Positions 1 to 7,219 of a stretch of DNA of 64,000 bases are shown in pieces. Position 1 is the first letter of the stretch. Every line of letters begins with the position of its first letter. A program made the position numbers and the translations under genes. Location of the stretch: positions 434,001-498,000 of the forward strand of contig NZ_SLXD01000002.1 in assembly GCF_004340905.1 (NCBI RefSeq). The letters are read 5' to 3'. The notes under the pieces were generated by a model. The model did not search any database, was not told where the DNA came from, and worked only from the letters and a program-made list of their open reading frames with translations. This DNA comes from Rubrivivax gelatinosus. GTDB taxonomy: Bacteria > Pseudomonadota > Gammaproteobacteria > Burkholderiales > Burkholderiaceae_C.

Positions 1-788
1 TGTCGATGCCGGTGATGGTCTGCATGGACGGCTTCATCCTGACCCACGCCGTCGAGCGCGTGGACCTGCCGACGCAGGCCGAGGTCGACGCCTTCCTGCC
101 GCCCTACGAGCCGCGCCAGGTGCTGGACCCGGCCGAGCCGGTGTCGATCGGCGCGATGGTCGGCCCCGAGGCCTTCATGGAGGTGCGCTACATCGCCCAC
201 GCCAAGCAGACGATGGCGCTGGGCCGCATCCCGCAGATCGCGGCCGAGTTCCAGGCGCGTTTCGGCCGCGACTCGGGCGGGCTGGTGCGCGGCTACCGGC
301 TCGACGGCGCGAAGACCGTCGTCGTCGCGCTCGGTTCGGTGCTGGGCACGCTGAAGGACGCGGTCGACGTGCTGCGCGACGACGGCGTGGCGGTCGGCGT
401 GCTCGGCATCGGCTCGTTCCGGCCCTTCCCGCTGGCCGCGGTGCGCGCCGCGCTCGAAGGCGCCGAGCGGGTCGTCGTGCTCGAAAAGAGCTTCTCGGTC
501 GGCCTGGGCGGCGTCGTCTCCACCGACGTGCGCCTGGCGCTGTCGGGGCTCGTCCTGCACGGCCACACGGTGGTCGCCGGGCTGGGCGGACGCGCGATCA
601 CGCAGGCCTCGCTGGAGCGCATGCTGCGCGATGCGGTGGCCGGCAGGCTCGGGCCGATCACCTTCCTCGACCTGGACTGGCGCATCGTCGAGCGCCAGCT
701 GGCGCGCGAAGCCGCGGTGCGCCGCAGCGGCCCGATCGCCGAGAACCTGCTGCGCGACCTCGGTCACGCCGGACCGGACAGGAGCTGA
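1..788 (+). CDS. porA: 2-oxoacid (pyruvate):ferredoxin oxidoreductase alpha subunit, C-terminal part (5' truncated by window)
   Basis: The reading frame is open from the window edge, so the true start lies upstream. The visible ~262 residues match the C-terminal half of PorA-type subunits: domain II start (VMVCMDGFILTHAVERVDLP), then the transketolase-C-like domain with VVALGSVLGTLKDAVDVLR and LGGVVSTDVR. The family oxidatively decarboxylates 2-oxoacids such as pyruvate to acyl-CoA, CO2 and reduced ferredoxin in the cytoplasm. The stop is followed two bases later by the ATG of the TPP subunit, so both are cotranscribed. Substrate is not readable from this fragment; phenylglyoxylate or another 2-oxoacid remains possible given the third gene. 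Confidence 0.85.
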   Translation, partial: SMPVMVCMDGFILTHAVERVDLPTQAEVDAFLPPYEPRQVLDPAEPVSIGAMVGPEAFMEVRYIAHAKQTMALGRIPQIAAEFQARFGRDSGGLVRGYRLDGAKTVVVALGSVLGTLKDAVDVLRDDGVAVGVLGIGSFRPFPLAAVRAALEGAERVVVLEKSFSVGLGGVVSTDVRLALSGLVLHGHTVVAGLGGRAITQASLERMLRDAVAGRLGPITFLDLDWRIVERQLAREAAVRRSGPIAENLLRDLGHAGPDRS

Positions 789-790
789 AC

Positions 791-1777
791 ATGGACGAGC
801 CCGTCAAGTTCTACCAGACCGGCACCTTCACCGTCGGCAACCGCCTGCTGCCGAAGGAGCAGCGCACCGTGCAGGCCTCGCGCCAGCGCGGCAACGCGCT
901 GAACTCGGGCCACCGCGCCTGCCAGGGTTGCGGCGAGGCGCTGGGCGCACGCTACGTCGTCGACGCCGCGATGCGCGCTGCCGCCGGCCAGCTGATCGCG
1001 GCCAACGCCACCGGCTGCCTGGAAGTCTTCTCCACGCCCTACCCCGAGACCTCGTGGCAGCTGCCGTGGGTGCACTCGCTGTTCGGCAACGCCGCCGCGG
1101 TCGGCACCGGCATCGCCGCGGCCCTGAAGGTCAAGGGCCGCCAGGACGTGCGCGTCATCGCCCAGGGCGGCGACGGCGGCACCACCGACATCGGCTTCGG
1201 CTGCCTGTCCGGGATGTTCGAGCGCAACGACGACGTGCTCTACGTCTGCTACGACAACCAGGGCTACATGAACACCGGCGTGCAGCGCAGCTCGGCGACG
1301 CCGCCGGGCGCACGCACCGCGACGACGATGGCCGTCGGCCCCGAGCCCGGCGCGCCCTTCGGCCAGGGCAAGAACCTGCCGCTGATCGCGATGGCCCACG
1401 CCATTCCCTACGTCGCCACCGCGACGGTGGCCGACCTGCACGACCTGGAAGCCAAGGTCGAGCGCGCGATGGCGCTGCACGGCGCACGCTATCTGCACGT
1501 GCTGGTGCCCTGCCCGCTGGGCTGGGGTGCGGCCAGCCACGACACGGTGCGCCTGGCACGGCTGGCCAAGGAGAGCGGCCTCTTCCCGGTGTTCGAGGCC
1601 GAACACGGCGAGGTGACGGCGGTCTCGAAGATCCGCCGCCGCGTGCCGGCGGCCGAGTACCTGCGGCTGCAGAAACGTTTCGCCCACCTGTTCGGCGAGC
1701 CCGGCCACCCCGAGATGCTGGCCGCGATCCAGGACAGCGCCGACCGCAACGTGCGCCGCTTCGCGCTGGAGGACTGA
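791..1777 (+). CDS. porB: 2-oxoacid (pyruvate):ferredoxin oxidoreductase beta subunit (TPP-binding)
   Basis: 328 aa, normal PorB length. The TPP/Mg motif is clear near residues 126-155 (GDGGTTDIGFG ... DDVLYVCYDN). Cysteines in CQGCGE (C44, C47), ATGC (C76) and a later Cys fit the proximal [4Fe-4S] cluster of PorB. The protein forms the catalytic heterodimer with the preceding alpha subunit. It starts two bases after the porA stop with GGAG upstream (780-784), and its stop overlaps the spacer to the FAD subunit (start 1780), so the three are one operon. Cofactor binding is read from sequence; pyruvate as substrate is family-level inference. Confidence 0.9.
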   Translation: MDEPVKFYQTGTFTVGNRLLPKEQRTVQASRQRGNALNSGHRACQGCGEALGARYVVDAAMRAAAGQLIAANATGCLEVFSTPYPETSWQLPWVHSLFGNAAAVGTGIAAALKVKGRQDVRVIAQGGDGGTTDIGFGCLSGMFERNDDVLYVCYDNQGYMNTGVQRSSATPPGARTATTMAVGPEPGAPFGQGKNLPLIAMAHAIPYVATATVADLHDLEAKVERAMALHGARYLHVLVPCPLGWGAASHDTVRLARLAKESGLFPVFEAEHGEVTAVSKIRRRVPAAEYLRLQKRFAHLFGEPGHPEMLAAIQDSADRNVRRFALED

Positions 1778-1779
1778 GC

Positions 1780-3405
1780 ATGGACAAGCCCTTCGCGATC
1801 ACGCTGGACCCGGGCTCCTCGCTGGCCAACAAGACCGGCAGCTGGCGCAGCGAACGCCCGGTCTACACCGACCGGCTGCCGCCCTGCAACGCCACCTGCC
1901 CGGCCGGCGAGGATATCCAGGGCTGGCTGTTCCGCGCCGAGAGCGGCGACTACGAAGCCGCCTGGCGCCACCTGGTGCGCGACAACCCGCTGCCGGCGGT
2001 GATGGGCCGGGTCTGCTATCACGGCTGCGAGGCGGCCTGCAACCGCGGCAAGCTCGACGAGGCGGTGGGCATCAACTCGGTGGAGCGTTTCCTCGGCGAC
2101 GAGGCGATCCGCCGCAGCTGGGCCTTCGATGCGCCGGCGGCCGAGACCGGCCAGCGTGTGCTCGTCGTCGGCGCCGGGCCTTCGGGGCTGTCGGCGGCCT
2201 ACCACCTGCGCCGGATGGGCCACGCGGTCACCGTCGCCGAGGCCGGCACGGCCGCCGGCGGCATGATGCGCTACGGCATCCCGAAGTACCGGCTGCCGCG
2301 CGAGGTGCTGGACGCCGAGGTGGCGCGCATCGTCGCGCTCGGTGTCGAGCTGCAACTGGGCACCCGCGTCGACCGCATCGCCGAGGCGATGCAGGCCGGC
2401 GGCTACGACGCCGCCTTCCTCGCCGTCGGCGCGCAGATCGCCAAGCGCGCCTTCATCCCGGCTGGCGACTCGGCGCGCATCCTCGACGCGGTGGCCGTGC
2501 TGCGTTCGATGGAAGACGGCGAGCCGCCCTTCCTGGGCCGGCGCGTCGCCGTGTACGGCGGCGGCAACACCGCGCTGGACGTCGCGCGCACCGCCAAACG
2601 CCTGGGCGCGACCGAGGCCGTCATCGTCTACCGCCGCACGCGCGAACGCATGCCGGCGCACGACCTGGAAGTCGAGGAAGCGCTGGAAGAAGGCGTGCAG
2701 GTGAAGTGGCTGTCCACCGTCGCCCACGCCGAGGCCGGCACGCTGACGATCGAGAAGATGCGCCTGGACGAACACGGCAAGCCGCAGCCGACCGGCGAGT
2801 ACGAGACGCTGGAAGCCGACTCGCTGGTGCTGGCGCTGGGCCAGGACGTGGACCTGGCGCTGCTCGACGGCGTGCCCGGACTGGACGTGCGCGACGGCGT
2901 CGTGCAGGTCGACCCGGCGACGATGATGACCGGCCACCCGGGCCTGTTCGCCGGCGGCGACATGGTGCCGGCCGAACGCAACGTGACGGTCGCCGTCGGC
3001 CACGGCAAACGCGCCGCGCGCCACATCGACGCCTGGCTGCGCGGCACGGTGCTGGAGCCGGCGGCCAAACACGGCCCGGCGCTGTTCGAGCGCCTGAACC
3101 CCTGGTACTACAGCGACGCGCCGAAGACCGAACGCGAGCAGCTCGAACTCGCCCGCCGCACCGACGGCTTCGACGAGGTGCAGCACGGCCTGACCGAGGC
3201 CAACGCGCTGTTCGAGGCGCGGCGCTGCCTCAGCTGCGGCAACTGCCTGCAGTGCGACAACTGCTATGGCGTCTGCCCCGACAACGCGGTGAAGAAGCCC
3301 GCGCCGGGGCGCTACGCGGTCGACTACGACTACTGCAAGGGCTGCGGCCTGTGCGCCGTCGAGTGTCCCTGCGGCGCGATCGACATGGTGGCCGAAAGTA
3401 CCTGA
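1780..3405 (+). CDS. GltD/NfnB-like FAD-NAD(P) oxidoreductase with C-terminal 2x[4Fe-4S] ferredoxin domain
   Basis: 541 aa. An N-terminal GltD-type Fe-S region has C36/C40 and C79/C83/C87. An FAD Rossmann motif VVGAGPSG follows at about 129-136, with the typical RYGIPKYRLP segment, an NAD(P) motif GGGNTALD, and a second GD motif (LFAGGDMV). The C-terminal ~60 residues form a bacterial ferredoxin domain with two Cys clusters (CLSCGNCLQCDNCYGVCP and CKGCGLCAVECPCGAI). It sits two bases after porB. A GltD-like subunit attached to a 2-oxoacid oxidoreductase is known in phenylglyoxylate:NAD+ oxidoreductase (PadH-type), so the likely job is electron transfer between the TPP enzyme and NAD(P)H. An internal ATG at 1780 is chosen; the frame extends far upstream only as an overlap of porA/porB. 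Confidence 0.85.
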   Translation: MDKPFAITLDPGSSLANKTGSWRSERPVYTDRLPPCNATCPAGEDIQGWLFRAESGDYEAAWRHLVRDNPLPAVMGRVCYHGCEAACNRGKLDEAVGINSVERFLGDEAIRRSWAFDAPAAETGQRVLVVGAGPSGLSAAYHLRRMGHAVTVAEAGTAAGGMMRYGIPKYRLPREVLDAEVARIVALGVELQLGTRVDRIAEAMQAGGYDAAFLAVGAQIAKRAFIPAGDSARILDAVAVLRSMEDGEPPFLGRRVAVYGGGNTALDVARTAKRLGATEAVIVYRRTRERMPAHDLEVEEALEEGVQVKWLSTVAHAEAGTLTIEKMRLDEHGKPQPTGEYETLEADSLVLALGQDVDLALLDGVPGLDVRDGVVQVDPATMMTGHPGLFAGGDMVPAERNVTVAVGHGKRAARHIDAWLRGTVLEPAAKHGPALFERLNPWYYSDAPKTEREQLELARRTDGFDEVQHGLTEANALFEARRCLSCGNCLQCDNCYGVCPDNAVKKPAPGRYAVDYDYCKGCGLCAVECPCGAIDMVAEST

Positions 3406-3443
3406 GGCAGCGCCCGCAGCGGCGCCAGGAGGCGTCGGCCGCG

Positions 3444-3460
3444 GCCGCCGTAACGGCGGC
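3444..3460 (+). terminator. short GC-rich hairpin after the oxidoreductase operon
   Basis: Inverted repeat GCCGCCG-taa-CGGCGGC, a 7-bp stem with a 3-nt loop and no U-tract, in the 152-nt gap between the Fe-S flavoprotein gene and the TIR gene. It could end transcription weakly; evidence is structural only. Confidence 0.3.
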
Positions 3461-3557
3461 GCGCTGACGCATCCCGTTACCTTTGTTCCCTACGCTCGCG
3501 GATGTCGCGTCAAGCGGCATGGCGGTTCAATGCCTTCATCACTCCGATGGAGACCGC

Positions 3558-4856
3558 ATGGACCCGGAAGCGACCGCGATCGTCGCCGCACTGCGCAGCC
3601 TGCAGGACGACACCGGGCAGCCGCTCGCCCGCCGCGCGGCGCTGATGCGCCTGGCCGACGCGCTGGAGTTCCTGGCGGCGACGCTGGCGCTGCCGCCGCA
3701 GGAAGGGCCCGGCGCCCATCCCGCCCAGGCGGCGCAGCGCGAGTGCAGCCGCGCCTGGCAGGCGCTGCAGGGCACGCTGGCGCCGCCGCTGCCATCGCCG
3801 CTGCAGCAGCACGTGGCCGCGTGGCTGGCCGCCGCCGCCCCGGCCGCGGCGGTGCTGGCCGGACACGGCCGCGGCGCCGTGCCGACGAAACGCTCGGCGC
3901 CGCGGTCAGCTCCGCCGCCGGTGACCGCGGCGCCGCCGAAGACCGCCTACGCCGCCCCGGCGCCGGCCTTCGAGCTGCCCGAGGCGGCGGCCGACCTGGC
4001 AGCGCCGCCGCCGGCGCCGCCCGAGACCACGGTGCCGATGGACGACGCCCGCTTCGGCGCCAGCGCGCCGGCGGTCGTGCCGCCCGGCCGCGAGTTCGTC
4101 GCCGAGTTCGTCGCCTACCCCGCCGGGGCGCAGGAGCAGGCGCGGGCGCTGCTGTCGCGGCCGCATGCGACGCTGGAGGTCGGCGCCGCCACGCCGCTGC
4201 AGCGTGGCACGCGCCTGGACGTCGAAGTTCGCGGCAGCGCCTTCGTGCCCGCCGACGGCGAGAGCGCGCGCCAGTCCTTCGTCTGGCAGGGCACGCCGGT
4301 CAAGCTGGCCTGGGCGCTGCAGGCCGCGGCCGGCAGCAGCGGCGAGTCGCTGCTGCGCCTGGACGTCGCGATCGACGGCATCGTCGTCGCCCGCGTGCGC
4401 CTGCCGATCGAGGTCGCCGCCGCCGCGCCGGCCGCCGCGCCGCCGGTGCGGGCCGAGGAGGCGGTGATCGCGCGGCGGGCCTTCGCGTCCTACGCCTCGG
4501 CCGACCGGCTGCGCGTGCTCGACCGCGTCGCGTCGATCCGGCTGGCCGCCGGCATCCGCGTCTTCCTCGACTGCCACGACCTGCACCCGGGCAAGGCCTG
4601 GCAGCCGCAGCTCGAGCGCGAGATCGACGCCAGCGAGCTGTTCCTGCTGTTCTGGTCGGCGGCGGCGGCCCAGTCGGGCTGGGTGCGCTGGGAGTACGAG
4701 CGCGCGATCGAGCGCCTGGGCGAGCAGTGCCTGCAGATCCACCCGCTGGACAACGGCGTGGCGCCGCCGCGCGCGCTGGCGCACCTGCACATGGCCGATG
4801 CCTACATGGGCCTGCGTCGTGAAGAGCAGTTGCGCGCCGCGGCCGCGCAGAACTGA
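3558..4856 (+). CDS. TIR-domain protein (putative NADase effector or adaptor)
   Basis: 432 aa from the ATG at 3558, preceded by GGAG; an upstream in-frame ATG (3483) lacks a ribosome site. Residues 1-115 are helical, 115-170 are a low-complexity Ala/Pro linker, about 180-295 are a beta-rich domain I do not recognise, and about 305-415 are a TIR domain (AFASYASAD; IRVFLDCHDLHPGKAW; ELFLLFWS; SGWVRWEYERAI). E379 in WVRWE aligns with the catalytic Glu of NAD-cleaving TIR domains (WVxxE in SARM1-type), so NADase activity is possible. It is first in an operon with a pseudokinase sensor (10-nt gap) and a CHAT protease. No signal peptide, so cytoplasmic. Function is inferred. Confidence 0.85.
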   Translation: MDPEATAIVAALRSLQDDTGQPLARRAALMRLADALEFLAATLALPPQEGPGAHPAQAAQRECSRAWQALQGTLAPPLPSPLQQHVAAWLAAAAPAAAVLAGHGRGAVPTKRSAPRSAPPPVTAAPPKTAYAAPAPAFELPEAAADLAAPPPAPPETTVPMDDARFGASAPAVVPPGREFVAEFVAYPAGAQEQARALLSRPHATLEVGAATPLQRGTRLDVEVRGSAFVPADGESARQSFVWQGTPVKLAWALQAAAGSSGESLLRLDVAIDGIVVARVRLPIEVAAAAPAAAPPVRAEEAVIARRAFASYASADRLRVLDRVASIRLAAGIRVFLDCHDLHPGKAWQPQLEREIDASELFLLFWSAAAAQSGWVRWEYERAIERLGEQCLQIHPLDNGVAPPRALAHLHMADAYMGLRREEQLRAAAAQN

Positions 4857-4866
4857 AGGAGCGACG

Positions 4867-7218
4867 ATGGACGGCACCGACGACGGCCTGCTGACGCTGC
4901 GCGTGCGCGCCGACGCACTCGACGACCTGCCCTTCGGCGTGCTGCGCCTGGGGCTGGACGGGCGCATCCGCGGCGTCAACCGCGAAGCGGCGCGCCTCGC
5001 CGGCCCCGAACTGGAGCCTGGTGCGATGCTGCGTGCGCTGCCCTTCGACGCCGACAGCGCCGCCCGGCTGGACAGCGAGATCCATCGCCGCCACCACGCG
5101 CAGCGCGCGAGCGCCTATGCGCTGACGCTGCAGCGGGTGGACCTGGGCCCCGGCGTGCGCGTGCACCTGAAGGTCGTCGGCCTGCCCGAGTACGACGCCT
5201 GCGGCGCGCTGGCCGGCTCGCTGGGTTTCATCGAGGACTGCACGCTGGAGCGCGCCGGCCTGGCGATCCACGCAGCCATCGGCGCCGCCGACGACTGCGA
5301 GCAGCTGCTGGATTCACTGGCCGACCAGCTCGGCGAGGTGATGCACCTGGACGCGATGCTGGTCAGCATGATCAGCGAGGACCGCAGCGCCGTGCGTCTG
5401 CTGCACTCGCGCCCGGCCGGGGCGGTGTCGCGGACCTGGGGCTGGTGGCCGATGCCCGAGCTGGTGCGCGTGGACCTGGACCAGCTCGCTTCGCCGCGCA
5501 TCGACGCCGTCGCCGAGCTGTTCGCGCGCGAGCCTTATGCCGCGCTGGCACGCGATGACGAGGCGACACGCCGGTTCATCGCCGACGGCTGGCGCCACAT
5601 GCTGCGCCGGCCGGTATGGCGTGACGGCGCGCTGGCGGCGGTGCTGACGCTGCTGCGCCGCGAGGACCGCGCGTTCGGCGCCGCCGATGCCGCCCGCCTG
5701 GAGCGCCTGCCCGTCGGCGAAGCGGTCAACGTGGCGCTGGCGCTGGACCGGCAGCGCGCGCTCGAGTTCGAGCTGGATCTGATCGACAACATGAGCCAGG
5801 CCGCGGGCAACCTGTCGGACGTCGCCCGGCTGCTGGTCGACGGCCTGCGCCGCACACGCGGCTGGGACCACGTCTCGCTGTTTCGCGTCGACCACGACGA
5901 AGGCGTGGTGTCGCTGGTGCACCAGTCGGCCGAGGCGGGGGCGGCGCTGCCGCCCGACTACCGCCAGGCGCTGGGCAGCGGCGTGCTCGGCGAGGTCGCG
6001 CTGTGGGGGCGTGCGGTACGGCTGGGCGACGTCGGGACGGCTGCGCGCGACGAGTCCGGCGTGCGCGGCACGGTCTCGGCGATGTGCCTGCCGGTGCCGG
6101 GCGAGCCGGTGCGCTGGATCCTGAACCTCGAGTCCTCCAAGTCGCACGCGTTCGCCCAGGCCGAGCAGCACTCGATCGAACGCACGCTGAAGGTGGCCGG
6201 GCTGATCCTGGGCCGCTCGTGGGCGCTGGAGTTCAACAGCGCGGTGCTGGACACGGTCGCCGACGCGGTGATCCAGACCACCGCGGGCGGCGAGATCCAG
6301 GCGGTGAACCCGGCCTGCGAGGCGCTGCTCGGCTGCGCGCGCGGCACGCTGCTGGGGCGCGGGCTGGCCACGCTGATCAGCGCGCCAGGCCCCGAGCCCG
6401 ACCCGCCGGGCTACGCCGAACGCCTGGTCGCGATGCCGCGGCTGCTGTCCAGCGAAGTCGAGCTGCGGGCCGCCGATGGCGGCCACGTGCCGGTGCTGCT
6501 GTCCGGCGCGTCGCTGCCGGCGCAGATCGGCGGCAAGGTCTACGTCGCCAGCGACCTGCGTTTTCGCCGCGAGGCGCAGCGCATGGACGCGCTGCGCCAC
6601 GTCTACGCCCAGGTGGCCAACGAGATCCGCGTGCCGCTGTCGCTGGCCAGCACCTACCTGCGCAGCCAGGCGGCCGAAGGGGGCCACGGGGCCGACGTGC
6701 TGGACAAGTCGCTGCGCCAGCTGGTGCGCGCCGACCTCTCGCTCGAACGCGTCGCGCGGCTGGCATTGACACCCGAGAACGGCGAGCTGCCGCTGCGTGT
6801 CGTCAGCCTGGACCAGCTCGCCGCGCAGCTGCACGACGACCTGCCGCTGCGCCAGCAGCAGACGGTGCAGGTGCTGCCCGACCCGCTGGCGCCGCCGGTG
6901 CTGGCGGCCCCGCCCGAACTCGCGTTCTGCGCCTCCAGCCTGCTCGCGTTCCTGCTGCGCATGCGCGCCCAGGACGACCGCATCCGCATCCGCGTGGACG
7001 CCAGCCACGCCCAGCCGCGGCTGTGTTTCGAGCTCGCCGACGAACACGGTGAGCCGAGCCCGACCCGGCTCGTGCCGCGCAGCGACGACGAACGCGAGTT
7101 CGCGCTCGCCGAGGGTGTCGTGCGCACGCTGATGCGGCGCATGCGCGGCCAGCTCGTGCTGCAGCAGCACGCCGGGCTCTCGATCGCGTTGCGGCTGAGC
7201 GCCGCCGAAGGAGCCTGA
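4867..7218 (+). CDS. PAS-GAF-GAF-PAS sensor with degenerate histidine-kinase core (pseudokinase)
   Basis: 783 aa, start ATG 4867 with AAGGAG seven bases upstream. An N-terminal PAS domain (about 10-125) has a photoactive-yellow-protein-like PFGVLRLGLDGRI motif. Two GAF-like domains follow (about 135-290 and 295-450), then a second PAS (about 455-570) and a kinase-like tail. The H-box reads VANEIRVPLSL: the phosphoacceptor His is replaced by Asn (N585). The ATPase region shows no clear N, G1 or G2 boxes. It therefore probably senses a ligand, light or redox signal and relays it by conformation, not phosphotransfer. No membrane segment. It lies between the TIR gene and the CHAT protease gene (1-nt gap), so it is the likely sensor of that pair. 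The ligand is unknown. Confidence 0.8.
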   Translation: MDGTDDGLLTLRVRADALDDLPFGVLRLGLDGRIRGVNREAARLAGPELEPGAMLRALPFDADSAARLDSEIHRRHHAQRASAYALTLQRVDLGPGVRVHLKVVGLPEYDACGALAGSLGFIEDCTLERAGLAIHAAIGAADDCEQLLDSLADQLGEVMHLDAMLVSMISEDRSAVRLLHSRPAGAVSRTWGWWPMPELVRVDLDQLASPRIDAVAELFAREPYAALARDDEATRRFIADGWRHMLRRPVWRDGALAAVLTLLRREDRAFGAADAARLERLPVGEAVNVALALDRQRALEFELDLIDNMSQAAGNLSDVARLLVDGLRRTRGWDHVSLFRVDHDEGVVSLVHQSAEAGAALPPDYRQALGSGVLGEVALWGRAVRLGDVGTAARDESGVRGTVSAMCLPVPGEPVRWILNLESSKSHAFAQAEQHSIERTLKVAGLILGRSWALEFNSAVLDTVADAVIQTTAGGEIQAVNPACEALLGCARGTLLGRGLATLISAPGPEPDPPGYAERLVAMPRLLSSEVELRAADGGHVPVLLSGASLPAQIGGKVYVASDLRFRREAQRMDALRHVYAQVANEIRVPLSLASTYLRSQAAEGGHGADVLDKSLRQLVRADLSLERVARLALTPENGELPLRVVSLDQLAAQLHDDLPLRQQQTVQVLPDPLAPPVLAAPPELAFCASSLLAFLLRMRAQDDRIRIRVDASHAQPRLCFELADEHGEPSPTRLVPRSDDEREFALAEGVVRTLMRRMRGQLVLQQHAGLSIALRLSAAEGA

Positions 7219-7219
7219 G

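Noticed and set aside
1489..3186. Long minus-strand open frame (565 codons) opposite the oxidoreductase genes
   Set aside because: Lies opposite clear enzyme genes; composition is His/Arg/Ala rich with no motif, a usual high-GC shadow frame.
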